DNA from: an uncultured Clostridia bacterium
GTDB lineage: Bacteria > Bacillota > Clostridia > UBA1381
Length of the DNA stretch: 61,703 nucleotides
Direction of reading: 5' to 3'
Assembly (NCBI GenBank): GCA_904420525.1
Contig: CAJFVT010000149.1
Location: forward strand, 1 to 61,703
In this document: piece after piece, positions 8,732 through 17,868 of the stretch
How the letters are laid out: every line of letters starts with the position of its first letter
Numbering within the stretch: position 1 is the stretch's first letter
Position numbers and translations under genes: made by a program
Notes under the pieces: generated by a model
Databases searched by the model: none
Told to the model about the DNA's origin: nothing
Seen by the model: the letters and a program-made list of their open reading frames with translations, nothing else

Positions 8732-10669
8732 TCATTCAGCTTTAAAGATAACAAGTGACTGCGGCGCTGTTTTTATAAAGAATATACCGTCACAGGATTC
8801 ATATTCACAATTGCAGTTGTCTGTGGCAAGGAGAACTCTCAGCCCCGTAACACCATAACGCGCCGCGTCAAGACGTATATCCTTCATTGTACTGTCAAAA
8901 TTCCCAAGGATTATATACTTATCATCTTCGTATTCCCTTATATAGCCGTAAGTAAAGCCTATCCTGTGTACATAGTTAAATTCCCCTATGCTCAGCGCCT
9001 TCGCAGACTTGCGCAGCTTTGCCAGCTCCTTTATCCACGTTCTCATCTCAGCGTTCGGATCTATTTCATCCATAGACTCCCAAGGGAATGTGCTCCGGCA
9101 GAACGGATCGCCGTAGCCCTGAACACCCAGCTCGTCACCGTAAAACAGACAAGGTACTCCGGGCATGGTCATTATCATTCCTATAAGCTGCTTGACACGT
9201 TTCCTTGCAATAGCAAGGGCATAGCCGTTGAGACTGAATGCCGCCTGCTCCTCGCGGCTGACCTCGTGTCTTGTCGGGACTCCACCCATAAGAGTCACTA
9301 TCCGCTCCACATCATGAGATGACAGCATATTCAAAAGCGAATAGAAAGCCGGAGCCGGATAATTTTCCTTTAGGCTCATGACACGCCTGTTGAATTCAAC
9401 GGCATCTATCCTGCACAAAGCCATATCTATCATGGCGTTTCTGAGAGGATAGTTCATTACGGAATCAAGCTCGTCGCCGTAAAAATACTGCCTGCGCTCA
9501 CCGTATGCGATCTTGTTCGACGCGTCCTCCCAGACCTCGCCGATTATCACTGCTTCAGGATCAGTTTCCTTAACGTTCCTGCGAAGCTCCTTTACAAAAA
9601 AATCAGGAAGCTCATCCACCACATCCAGTCTCCAGCCTGAAGCGCCGCATCTCAGCCACTTCTTTATTATAGCGTCCTTCCCGGAGAGCAGATACTCTCT
9701 GAGCTCCGGACTCGTTTCAACTATTTGCGGCAGCGTGTCGATGCCCCACCAGGATTCATACACATCCGGGTAGTCTATAAATTTATACCAGGTATAGTAC
9801 GGCGATTCCTTTGACTGGTAAGCGCCGATGCTGTCATAATTGCCATACTTATTGAAATATTTGCTGTCGGAGCCTGTATGATTGAACACTCCGTCAAGTA
9901 TTATCCTGATCCCATGCTTTTGGGCCTTGCCGCAAAGCTCTCTGAAAGTCGACTCATCACCAAAGCTGGGATCTATCTCTTCATAATTTCCTGTGTTGTA
10001 TTTATGGTTCGAACATGATCTGAAGATCGGGTTCAGGTATATCACCGTTATTCCCAGATCCTCAAGATACGGAAGTTTTTTTATTATACCCTTGAGATTT
10101 CCCCCGAAAAAGTCGTTGTTTTTATACTCGCCGCCGAACTGCTCCGCTTTATAGTACGGCTGCTCGCCCCATTTTCGCTTGATTATATCTCCGCTCTCAT
10201 ATAAAAATGCTCCATCCTCATTCCCGTTATAAAATCTGTCGGGAAATATCTGATACGCTATCGCTTCCTTGAACCAGTCCGGAGTCTTGTACCTTTCATC
10301 ATAAACGGTTATCTGGAACGAATGCGACGGCGTTTGAAAGCTCATCTCTCCCTTTCCCCCAAGATTTTCTGAGTTGTTTCCATAATATACAACACCTATA
10401 TCCGTTTCAAGCTCAAAATAGTACCAGATCAGTCCCGGCTCATCCGTCACCTTTATTACAGTCTCGTATATACAGCTGTCAAGCACAGAAAAAACATACG
10501 GCATATCCTTATAGACCGCTTCACCGTTATCAGTCTTATAAATGATCTTTACCGAACGCGGTATCCCCATTCCGTAAGCCGAGATCCTCAAACGCACCTC
10601 CGTACCGCAGGTCACAGCGCCGAACGGAGCGCGAAAAAATTCTTGTCTGGAATTGTGTTCTATCTTCAT
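8732..10669 (-). CDS. GH13 alpha-amylase family enzyme (neopullulanase/maltodextrinase type), 645 aa
   Basis: It hydrolyses alpha-1,4-glucosidic bonds in maltodextrins or glycogen. An N-terminal beta-domain (about 1-125) precedes the (beta/alpha)8 barrel. Seen in the barrel are AYQIFPDRF, the substrate-binding DGVFNHTG, the nucleophile D349 in GWRLDVVDE, the acid/base E378 in IIGEVWED, and the third acid in LSSHDVER. There is no signal peptide, so it is cytoplasmic, unlike secreted amylases. AGGAG lies before the ATG. It is the last gene of the glycogen block, 190 bp after glgP and beyond a terminator. It probably trims limit dextrins or imported maltodextrins alongside glycogen phosphorylase. 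The exact specificity (cyclomaltodextrinase, neopullulanase or alpha-glucosidase) cannot be told from the motifs. Confidence 0.9.
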   Translation of the reverse strand: MKIEHNSRQEFFRAPFGAVTCGTEVRLRISAYGMGIPRSVKIIYKTDNGEAVYKDMPYVFSVLDSCIYETVIKVTDEPGLIWYYFELETDIGVVYYGNNSENLGGKGEMSFQTPSHSFQITVYDERYKTPDWFKEAIAYQIFPDRFYNGNEDGAFLYESGDIIKRKWGEQPYYKAEQFGGEYKNNDFFGGNLKGIIKKLPYLEDLGITVIYLNPIFRSCSNHKYNTGNYEEIDPSFGDESTFRELCGKAQKHGIRIILDGVFNHTGSDSKYFNKYGNYDSIGAYQSKESPYYTWYKFIDYPDVYESWWGIDTLPQIVETSPELREYLLSGKDAIIKKWLRCGASGWRLDVVDELPDFFVKELRRNVKETDPEAVIIGEVWEDASNKIAYGERRQYFYGDELDSVMNYPLRNAMIDMALCRIDAVEFNRRVMSLKENYPAPAFYSLLNMLSSHDVERIVTLMGGVPTRHEVSREEQAAFSLNGYALAIARKRVKQLIGMIMTMPGVPCLFYGDELGVQGYGDPFCRSTFPWESMDEIDPNAEMRTWIKELAKLRKSAKALSIGEFNYVHRIGFTYGYIREYEDDKYIILGNFDSTMKDIRLDAARYGVTGLRVLLATDNCNCEYESCDGIFFIKTAPQSLVIFKAE

Positions 10670-10691
10670 AATTTCTCCTGACCCCCTTCGA

Positions 10692-10749
10692 TAATGGTTT
10701 TAGGCTCCCGCGAAACACTGCAGCGTTTCGTAATTGCCTGTAATGATTT
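10692..10749. repeat. Palindromic mini-element, copy A, with 9-bp flanking direct repeats
   Basis: The core CGAAACACTGCAGCGTTTCG (10711-10730) is a near-perfect palindrome. Outer AGGC (10702-10705) and GCCT (10736-10739) extend the symmetry. The 40-bp unit 10701-10740 is bounded by TAATGGTTT and TAATGATTT, which match at 8 of 9 positions. It lies between glgP and the GH13 gene. It shares the GTTTCG-AATT-CCT arm with the copies at 26743-26780 and 60374-60417. Confidence 0.6.
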
Positions 10750-10757
10750 GTCCGCAT

Positions 10758-10790
10758 AAAAAAAATCCCAATATTGATCCGGGATCTTTT
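10758..10790 (-). terminator. Rho-independent terminator of glgP
   Basis: On the minus strand AAAAGATCCC and GGGATTTTTTTT flank an 11-nt loop, giving a GC core plus A/U extension and a run of eight T. It lies 70 bp past the glgP stop codon. Confidence 0.8.
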
Positions 10791-10860
10791 ACCGGAGCGG
10801 CGGCATATACCAACGCTCCGGCACAATTTTTATACATGAGTTTGAACGCTTGCCCCTACC

Positions 10861-13332
10861 TTATTTAATAGGCGTGAGGTGCCAGATAAGATCGTTATAT
10901 TCACGGATAGTTCTGTCGCTTGAGAAATATCCTGACATAGCTGTATTCATGATCTGCTTTGCGATCCAGGTCTTTCTGTCCTGATAATCCTTCGATATCT
11001 GTTCCTGTGTCTTCATATAATCCTCGAAATCGCGAAGAACCATATAGGTATCCGGATAACCGTAGTCACCGAACAGAAGCGTGTTGTACAGATCCATGAA
11101 CAGATTTGTATTCTCCGGAACTATGCTTCCGTCTATAAGCTGCTCAAGCGCATGGCGCAAAGTAGCATTTGTAGCGTATATTTTCTTTACTTCATCGCCG
11201 CCCGGCATATGAGCGCGGGCTGCAACTTCATCAGAACGCAGACCGAATATATAAATATTGTCATCTCCGACCTGCTCATACATCTCAACATTAGCTCCGT
11301 CCATCGTACCGATAGTTACAGCGCCGTTGAGCATGAACTTCATATTTCCAGTTCCTGATGCTTCCTTTCCGGCTGTTGAGATCTGCTCCGATACATCAGC
11401 GGCGGTAACAAGCTTTTCTGCAATGGAAACACCGTAGTTCTCAATAAATACGACCTTTATCTTATCGTTTATACGAGCGTCATTATTGATCATATCGCCG
11501 ACTGAGTTTATAAGCTTGATGATGAGCTTAGCGCGCTTATATCCGGGAGCCGCCTTCGCCCCGAATATATACGTCTTCGGATAATAGCTCTCAGCATAAA
11601 CCTTATCATTCAGTATCCTGTTATATTCGGCGATAATATGAAGAACATTCATCATCTGACGCTTATATTCATGAAGCCGCTTGCACTGGATATCAAAGAT
11701 AGAGTCCGGATCTACCTTGATGCCATTGTGTTCAAGAATATAATCTGCGACCATCTTCTTGTTCGCCTTCTTTATAGCATCAAATTTTTTCTGGAAGACC
11801 GGATCCTCCGCATATTCAGCAAGCTTTGACAGCTTTTCTGACTCCTTGAGCCAGCCATCGCCGATAGTCTCGTCGATAAGCTTTGTCAGCTCAGGATTGC
11901 AGTTCGCTATCCATCTTCTGAAGGTTATACCATTAGTTATAGCATGAAACCTCTTTTTATCCATCAGGTAATAATCCCTGAATATATCATTCTTGAGAAT
12001 GTCAGTATGAAGCTTTGAAACGCCGTTCACCGCAAAGCAGCTTGCAAGACACGTATTGGCCATCGATACCTGACCGTCCGCCAGTATAGCCATATATCTA
12101 TGCTTTGCGCTGTCACCCGGATAGAACGCCTCAAGCCTTTCCATAAGACGTCTGTTCATCTCCTCAAGGATCATATATATTCTCGGCAGTATCCTTCTGA
12201 ACATATCCTGCGGCCACTTTTCTAGAGCCTCGCTCATTACAGTGTGATTAGTATATGCGAATACATGAGTAACGATATCCCAGGCCTCATCCCAGCCCAG
12301 ACCTTTTTCATCCATGAGCAGACGCATCATTTCCGGTATTGCCATCGTAGGATGCGTGTCATTTATATGGATAACTATCTTCTCCGGGAGCAGTCCCCAG
12401 TCATCACCGTTTCTCATCTCAAATTCCTTCAGTATCCACTGCAGCGTAGCCGATACCAGGAAATACTGCTGCTTCATTCGAAGCTCTTTTCCCTCTGTAT
12501 GATTATCCTCAGGATAAAGCACCTTCGAGATGACCTCAGCAAGCTCCTTTTCCTCTGTTGCTCTTATATAATCGCCCTGATTAAATGCACGCATATCAAA
12601 ATCTGTCGATGATTTCGCGCTCCACAGTCTCAGCTTGTTGACTACCTTAGAATCATATCCACACAGCGGAACATCATACGGAACCGCCATAACAGAACGC
12701 TCGTTGCTGTAGCTTATCTTCATAGAGCCGTTTTCCCAGTTTGTATGCACCTCGCCGCCAAAGGTCACCTTAACTGCCTCCTCCGGGCGGGCGACCTCCC
12801 ATGCGTTGCCGTATTCCAGCCATGAATCCGGAAGCTCTGTCTGGTAACCGTCAACTATCTTCTGTCTGAACAGTCCATACTCATATCTGAGCGTGCAGCC
12901 GTATGCCGGCAGATCCAAAGTTGTAAGCGAATCAATAAAGCATGCCGCCAAACGTCCGAGACCGCCGTTGCCGAGCCCCGCATCGTTCTCAAGCTCCGCT
13001 ACCTCCTGCAGGGAATATCCCAGATCCTCCAAAACCGCCTTATAATCGTCGGTCTGCATAAGATTTAGAATATTTGTGCAAAGAAGTCTTCCCATGAGGA
13101 ACTCAAAAGATAAATAGTACAGCTTCTTCGAGCCCTCTTCCTTTACTTCCTTATGAGAAACGGCCCATTTCTCCATTATCCTGTCACGGACCGTAAGAGC
13201 GCACGCCGCATATACCATATGCGGTGTTGCCTCCTCAAGGATCTTTCCGAAGTGTCTGTTTATCTTTCCGATGATCTCACTCTTAAGCAGCTCTTGATTT
13301 GGAGTGAGCTTTTTTGTTGTTTTTACTGCCAT
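10861..13332 (-). CDS. glgP: Glycogen phosphorylase, 823 aa
   Basis: GlgP releases glucose-1-phosphate from the non-reducing ends of glycogen by phosphorolysis. The length is typical of GT35 enzymes. Seen are LYYLSFEFLMGR near residue 75, ENDAGLGNGGLGRLAACF, HINDTHPTMAIPE, and the pyridoxal-phosphate site EASGTGNMKFMLNG, in which K665 should carry the cofactor. AAGGAG precedes the ATG. The gene starts 68 bp after the glgA stop and ends before a strong terminator, so glgA-glgP is likely one transcript from the promoter at 15281-15309. It works against GlgA/GlgB in the same cluster and hands limit dextrins to the GH13 enzyme downstream. Regulation by AMP, as in animals, cannot be inferred. Confidence 0.97.
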   Translation of the reverse strand: MAVKTTKKLTPNQELLKSEIIGKINRHFGKILEEATPHMVYAACALTVRDRIMEKWAVSHKEVKEEGSKKLYYLSFEFLMGRLLCTNILNLMQTDDYKAVLEDLGYSLQEVAELENDAGLGNGGLGRLAACFIDSLTTLDLPAYGCTLRYEYGLFRQKIVDGYQTELPDSWLEYGNAWEVARPEEAVKVTFGGEVHTNWENGSMKISYSNERSVMAVPYDVPLCGYDSKVVNKLRLWSAKSSTDFDMRAFNQGDYIRATEEKELAEVISKVLYPEDNHTEGKELRMKQQYFLVSATLQWILKEFEMRNGDDWGLLPEKIVIHINDTHPTMAIPEMMRLLMDEKGLGWDEAWDIVTHVFAYTNHTVMSEALEKWPQDMFRRILPRIYMILEEMNRRLMERLEAFYPGDSAKHRYMAILADGQVSMANTCLASCFAVNGVSKLHTDILKNDIFRDYYLMDKKRFHAITNGITFRRWIANCNPELTKLIDETIGDGWLKESEKLSKLAEYAEDPVFQKKFDAIKKANKKMVADYILEHNGIKVDPDSIFDIQCKRLHEYKRQMMNVLHIIAEYNRILNDKVYAESYYPKTYIFGAKAAPGYKRAKLIIKLINSVGDMINNDARINDKIKVVFIENYGVSIAEKLVTAADVSEQISTAGKEASGTGNMKFMLNGAVTIGTMDGANVEMYEQVGDDNIYIFGLRSDEVAARAHMPGGDEVKKIYATNATLRHALEQLIDGSIVPENTNLFMDLYNTLLFGDYGYPDTYMVLRDFEDYMKTQEQISKDYQDRKTWIAKQIMNTAMSGYFSSDRTIREYNDLIWHLTPIK

Positions 13333-13400
13333 TCTTTCATACTCTCCTTAGTTTCATCTATACAGTTTTTTCGGCTGCGCCGACATATATGGTTTCAGAC

Positions 13401-15236
13401 TCAAGATTTCTTCGTATTCTTAACAGTCTTTTTGACTGACGATCTGCCTGTCGTTTTTTTCGCGGACGCAGATGTTGCGTTTTCTATACGCTCGACAGCT
13501 TTTCCCACGCTTGCTTTGGGCTTCGTCGTTTTTGCCGCTGAGCCGGCTTTTTTCGTCTTTGCAGCGGTTTTTGCCGGCTTCTTTTTCACGGGCTTTTTGA
13601 CCTCTCTTGGATCGGCGTCCGAAACGTCATCTCCGAACGGATTTGGCACCTCTATTATGCCTCGCTCCGCCGCAAGCTGCTCAAGCGTACTCTCCGAGTT
13701 AGCAAAATCGCCTCTGATACGCTCCGCAAAATCAGGCAAATTCTCTAGATCCCATTCGGGCTTACTGTTTTTTTTTATACTTCCGGCCGACGGTCTTTCC
13801 AGACCTGTAAGCTCACAGTACATATCTATATACTTTTCAGCCGAAACTCCCCATGAATAGTCGGCCTCCATACCATGCTTGACTATCGCCTCCCATGAGC
13901 CCTTGTCATTATAGTATACATCCATCGCGCGCCATACACACTGGATCATGTCATCAGCGTTATAGTTTGCGAACGTAAAGCCGGTGCCTTCTCCTGTAAA
14001 CTTATTATACGGCACAACGGTGTCCTTCAGACCTCCCGTCTCTCTCACGATCGGCACAGTGCCGTAATGCATGGATATGAGCTGCGAAAGTCCGCACGGC
14101 TCAAATGCTGACGGCATCAAAAACGCGTCACAGCCCGCATATATCTTATGCGAAAGCTCATTTGAATATGTTATCCTCGCGGCAAATCTGTCCGGATACT
14201 TCCACGAATAATGCCTGAATAAATTCTCGTACTGCTCCTCGCCGGTACCCAGGACAACTATCTGGGCGCCGCCGTTGCAGAGATCCTCAAGCTTATATGC
14301 GATCAGGTCAAAGCCCTTCTGATCCGTCAGACGCGATACTATGCCTATGAGCATCTTGCCCGGATCCTCAGGAAGTCCCATCTCGCGCTGGAGCTCCGCC
14401 TTGTTTGCCGCCTTGCCCGACTTGAACGTTCTTGTATTGTACTTTTTGTTTATGAATGCATCCTTTGACGGGTTCCAGTCATCATATGATATTCCGTTTA
14501 CTATGCCTACCAGATCACCGCTTCTTGCCCGGAGCAGCGCATCGAGACCCTCTCCGTACTGCGGCGTGGTTATTTCATAAGCATATGTGTTAGATACGGT
14601 GGATATCTTATTAGCATAGACCATGCCGCCCTTAAGAAGGTTGGCGTCCTTATAATACTCCATCTTATCCGGAGTGAAATAATAATCCGAAATACCCATG
14701 GCGTCCTTTATGCCCTTAAGATCCCAGCGTCCTTGGAATTTAAGATTGTGGATCGTTATTACCGTCTTTATACCTCTGAAAAACGGATTATCCTGAAATG
14801 TATCAAGAAATACAGGGATCGGCCCCGTCTGCCAGTCGTTGCAGTTTATAACATCCGGCCTAAATCCTACCGTCGGCAGTATCGACAATACTGCTTTTGA
14901 AAAGAATATGAACTTTTCACAGTCAAGATGGATATAATCATATGGCTTGTCGCCGTTGAAATAGAATTTATTATCTATAAAATAATATATACAATTATTA
15001 TAGTCCAGTTCAAAGACCCCGCAATACTGCTTTCGCCATGCCATATCGATATAGATATGGTCAATATAGCGCATCTGATCCTTGAAATGCTGCGGTATAC
15101 AGTTATAAAGCGGCAGCACGACTCTTGCATCTACATTTTTTTCTCTGAGCGCCTGCGGAAGCGAACCCGCAACGTCTCCTAAGCCGCCTGTTTTCACAAA
15201 CGGCGCACATTCTGAGGTCGCAAATAATACCTTCAT
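13401..15236 (-). CDS. glgA: Glycogen synthase with a lysine-rich C-terminal tail, 611 aa
   Basis: GlgA adds glucose from ADP-glucose to the growing alpha-1,4 chain (GT5). The ADP-glucose-binding KTGGLGDV motif is at residues 15-22, and the C-domain has MPSAFEPCGLSQL and TGGLKDTV. The catalytic unit ends near residue 485, the usual full length. About 125 residues follow: an acidic linker, then a tail of repeated Lys/Ala/Pro/Thr (KKPVKKKPAKTAAKTKKAG, ending KKTVKNTKKS) that resembles the C-terminus of histone H1. Such a tail is not part of the enzyme family. It may bind nucleic acid, acidic polymer or membrane; this is inference. AAAGGA precedes the ATG, and a TTGACA-N17-TAAAAT promoter lies 45 bp upstream. 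Confidence 0.95.
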   Translation of the reverse strand: MKVLFATSECAPFVKTGGLGDVAGSLPQALREKNVDARVVLPLYNCIPQHFKDQMRYIDHIYIDMAWRKQYCGVFELDYNNCIYYFIDNKFYFNGDKPYDYIHLDCEKFIFFSKAVLSILPTVGFRPDVINCNDWQTGPIPVFLDTFQDNPFFRGIKTVITIHNLKFQGRWDLKGIKDAMGISDYYFTPDKMEYYKDANLLKGGMVYANKISTVSNTYAYEITTPQYGEGLDALLRARSGDLVGIVNGISYDDWNPSKDAFINKKYNTRTFKSGKAANKAELQREMGLPEDPGKMLIGIVSRLTDQKGFDLIAYKLEDLCNGGAQIVVLGTGEEQYENLFRHYSWKYPDRFAARITYSNELSHKIYAGCDAFLMPSAFEPCGLSQLISMHYGTVPIVRETGGLKDTVVPYNKFTGEGTGFTFANYNADDMIQCVWRAMDVYYNDKGSWEAIVKHGMEADYSWGVSAEKYIDMYCELTGLERPSAGSIKKNSKPEWDLENLPDFAERIRGDFANSESTLEQLAAERGIIEVPNPFGDDVSDADPREVKKPVKKKPAKTAAKTKKAGSAAKTTKPKASVGKAVERIENATSASAKKTTGRSSVKKTVKNTKKS

Positions 15237-15280
15237 CTTTAAATCCTTTCCCTGGAATATCGCCTATATACTACGTTTAT

Positions 15281-15309
15281 ATTTTACTATGGTTTCTGTT
15301 ATTTGTCAA
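15281..15309 (-). promoter_or_regulatory. Promoter of glgA-glgP
   Basis: On the minus strand TTGACA (15309-15304) and TAAAAT (15286-15281) are exactly 17 nt apart. This gives glgA-glgP a start separate from glgB-glgC-glgD. Confidence 0.75.
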
Positions 15310-15430
15310 TTTACACGTTGAAAAACTGTTTTTTTGACACAATCACAAACAGTAATCCTTGATTTATTATGTAAATTTCATAACAGAACTGCGTTCTCAG
15401 CCGTACTTAATATTATAATACCGGGTCATA

Positions 15431-15456
15431 AGGCTGCCGCGTTGATCCAGCAGCCT
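15431..15456 (-). terminator. Weak terminator-like hairpin after glgD
   Basis: AGGCTGC and GCAGCCT form a 7-bp stem 20 bp past the glgD stop. No T-tract follows on the minus strand, so read-through into glgA is possible. The rest of the 239-bp glgD-glgA gap holds only the glgA promoter. Confidence 0.4.
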
Positions 15457-15475
15457 CTTTTCATTGCCCGTATTC

Positions 15476-16594
15476 TCAGATCCTTGTACCCTTTGAGATC
15501 GCCAGCGGATAGCTCTCCTGTCCGATAAGCTTTCTTCCGCTCGTTATGCAGACCTCCTTATCGAATACGACATGGTTCAGCTCAACACCCTCTTCTATAA
15601 CGCTGTCCTGCATTATTATAGAATTCTGGACTACCGCTCCCTTCGCTACCTTAACGCCTCTTGACAGTACTGAATTTATTACTGTTCCTTCTATCACGCA
15701 GCCGTCAGAGATAAAGCTGTTAGTGCAGACAGCCTCTTCTCCGTACTTAGTAGGACTCTGATCCTTTGTCTTCGTGTATATAGGACGCTCACGGTTAAAA
15801 AGCTCATTTCTGAATTCTGCATTGAGGAAATCCATATTTGTCTTATAATAAGATCTCATCGAATCCACCTTATAGCACTGTCCCTTGAATTCATAGCCAA
15901 ATATGCGCATTCCGCCCATCTTCTTTATTATAGCATCCTTTACAAAGTCAAGCTCTCCTCTTGCCGAGCACTCATCCACGATACTCTCAAGCAGGACCTT
16001 TTCCATTACATATATCTCCATGCTCGCATTCGATGTCTTCGGATAGTAAGGCTGGACCTCTATATCCTTGACCCTGTTGTCCTCATCGAGCTCAAGAAGC
16101 GTAAAGCGTGTCAGATCGCTTTCCGGTCTTCCGCGAAGATTCTTATATACAGCCGTTATATCAGCCTGTGTTTCTATATGTTTTTTAACTACATCCTCCA
16201 AATCCATATTGTAGACCATATTTCCGAGTGAAAGTATCACATATGTCTGATTGCTTCTGTGTATGTAATCGCTTATGCCTGCAAGAAGATCAATATTTCC
16301 CTTGATAACTCCGAACTGCTGCTTTTCAAGATTAGGAGGCAGGATATTCAATCCCTGTGTCTTTCTGTCAAGATCCCATGGTTTTCCTGATTTTATATGA
16401 TCCATCAGCGATGAATAATTCGACTCTGTAGCAACACCCACATTGATTATTCCCGCATTTGCCATGTTTGATAATACGAAATCTATAATTCTGTATCTTC
16501 CTGCGACAGGCAGCGCGCTGTTAGCTCTTATATCGGTCAACGGCGCAATTTTTTCGTCTCCCGTAAGAATAATACCCATTGTATCATTTCTCAT
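15476..16594 (-). CDS. glgD: Glucose-1-phosphate adenylyltransferase subunit GlgD, 372 aa
   Basis: GlgD is the second subunit of the heteromeric ADP-glucose pyrophosphorylase of Firmicutes. It is a nucleotidyltransferase-fold paralogue of GlgC, shorter, and it carries a divergent version of the GG-x-G-x-RL loop (ILTGDEKIAPLT near the N-terminus in place of [10 protein letters not shown]). It is therefore thought to be non-catalytic and to activate GlgC. A left-handed beta-helix of hexapeptide repeats (GCVIEGTVINSVLSRGVKV) forms the C-terminus. AAAGGAA precedes the ATG. It lies 42 bp after glgC on the same strand. The loss of the Gly-rich loop is visible here; the activating role is known from the family. 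Confidence 0.95.
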   Translation of the reverse strand: MRNDTMGIILTGDEKIAPLTDIRANSALPVAGRYRIIDFVLSNMANAGIINVGVATESNYSSLMDHIKSGKPWDLDRKTQGLNILPPNLEKQQFGVIKGNIDLLAGISDYIHRSNQTYVILSLGNMVYNMDLEDVVKKHIETQADITAVYKNLRGRPESDLTRFTLLELDEDNRVKDIEVQPYYPKTSNASMEIYVMEKVLLESIVDECSARGELDFVKDAIIKKMGGMRIFGYEFKGQCYKVDSMRSYYKTNMDFLNAEFRNELFNRERPIYTKTKDQSPTKYGEEAVCTNSFISDGCVIEGTVINSVLSRGVKVAKGAVVQNSIIMQDSVIEEGVELNHVVFDKEVCITSGRKLIGQESYPLAISKGTRI

Positions 16595-16636
16595 AATTCA
16601 ATTCATTCCTTTCAATCTTTAATATTCAGATGTCCT

Positions 16637-17845
16637 TCAGACCTGGACCATCGAGCCTTTCAAAATGTCGGCTCCAGCTTCAACTTCCGCGCCGCCTTCG
16701 ATAAGAACTATGCCGTGCGTGCAGTATTTTGACTTGTACGGATTGTCCTCCGACTCGTGGTTCACACCGATCTTTGCGTTTGAGCCTACGACCGCGTCGG
16801 GACCTATCACTGATTTTTCAATTACAGCCCCTTCTCCGATCACTGCGCCGGGCATTACCACTGAATCTCTTATTACAGCATCCTTGCCCACGGTCACGCC
16901 GCTGAATATTACCGAATGCTCTATTTTTCCTTCGATCGAACAGCCTTCTGTTACAGTTGATCTTGTAACCACTGCATTTTCGCCCATATAATGAGGCATG
17001 AGCGCATAATTCCTTGAATATATTATCCAGCTCCTATCATTCAGATCGAACTTCGGGGGATCGTCTATCAGATCCATATTCGCTTCCCAAAGAGACTGGA
17101 TCGTTCCGACATCCTTCCAATACCCCTCAAATCTGTATGACATCATCTTTTCTCCGTCCGCAAGCATCTTCGGGATGATGTTCTTTCCGAAATCGTTTGC
17201 AGATTCCGTGTCCCGTTCATCATCCGTAAGATACTTCTTGAGAAGCTCGTACTTGAATATATAAATACCCATCGAAGCGAGATTGCTCTTTGGCTCCGCA
17301 GGTTTTTCTTCAAATTCAACTATCTCGCCGGTCTCATCGGTATTCATGATGCCAAATCTGCTGGCCTCCTCCCACGGCACAGGCATAACCGCGATCGTTG
17401 CCGCAGCGCCTGACTCTACGTGGGCCTTCAGCATCTCACCATAGTGCATCTTATAGATATGGTCGCCGGAAAGGATCAGCACATTCTTTGGGTTGAAGCC
17501 TTCAAGGAAGCCTATGTTCTGGTATATGGCATTCGCAGTACCCTTGTACCATTCTCCCGACTCGCCGCTCTGATACGGAGGGAGCACATACGCGCCGCCG
17601 TGCGAACGGTCAAGATCCCACGGATTTCCGTTTCCTATATATGTGTTGAGCTCAAGAGGCTCATACTGTGTCAATACGCCAACTGTATCTATCCCCGAAT
17701 GAACACAGTTTGAAAGCGGAAAATCTATAATCCTATACTTACCTCCGAAAGGAACTGCCGGCTTTGCAACATTCTTTGTCAATGCGCCGAGTCTGGAACC
17801 CTGTCCGCCAGCCAGTATCATAGCTACACAGTTTTTTGATACCAT
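16637..17845 (-). CDS. glgC: Glucose-1-phosphate adenylyltransferase, catalytic subunit, 402 aa
   Basis: GlgC makes ADP-glucose from ATP and glucose-1-phosphate, the committed step of glycogen synthesis. The N-terminus has the pyrophosphorylase loop [16 protein letters not shown] and the sugar-binding [30 protein letters not shown] and [10 protein letters not shown] are further family marks. The C-terminal third is a left-handed beta-helix ([19 protein letters not shown]). AGGAGATGATT precedes the ATG. It lies 23 bp after glgB and 42 bp before glgD, consistent with a glgB-glgC-glgD operon. In relatives the enzyme is tuned allosterically by glycolytic intermediates; the effector cannot be read from sequence. 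Confidence 0.97.
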   Translation of the reverse strand: MVSKNCVAMILAGGQGSRLGALTKNVAKPAVPFGGKYRIIDFPLSNCVHSGIDTVGVLTQYEPLELNTYIGNGNPWDLDRSHGGAYVLPPYQSGESGEWYKGTANAIYQNIGFLEGFNPKNVLILSGDHIYKMHYGEMLKAHVESGAAATIAVMPVPWEEASRFGIMNTDETGEIVEFEEKPAEPKSNLASMGIYIFKYELLKKYLTDDERDTESANDFGKNIIPKMLADGEKMMSYRFEGYWKDVGTIQSLWEANMDLIDDPPKFDLNDRSWIIYSRNYALMPHYMGENAVVTRSTVTEGCSIEGKIEHSVIFSGVTVGKDAVIRDSVVMPGAVIGEGAVIEKSVIGPDAVVGSNAKIGVNHESEDNPYKSKYCTHGIVLIEGGAEVEAGADILKGSMVQV

Positions 17846-17868
17846 AATATAATCATCTCCTAAATCAA

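Noticed and set aside
13153-13860. 235-codon plus-strand frame opposite glgP and glgA
   Set aside because: It is antisense to both genes. Its Phe/Val-rich middle is simply the reverse reading of the Lys/Ala-rich GlgA tail.
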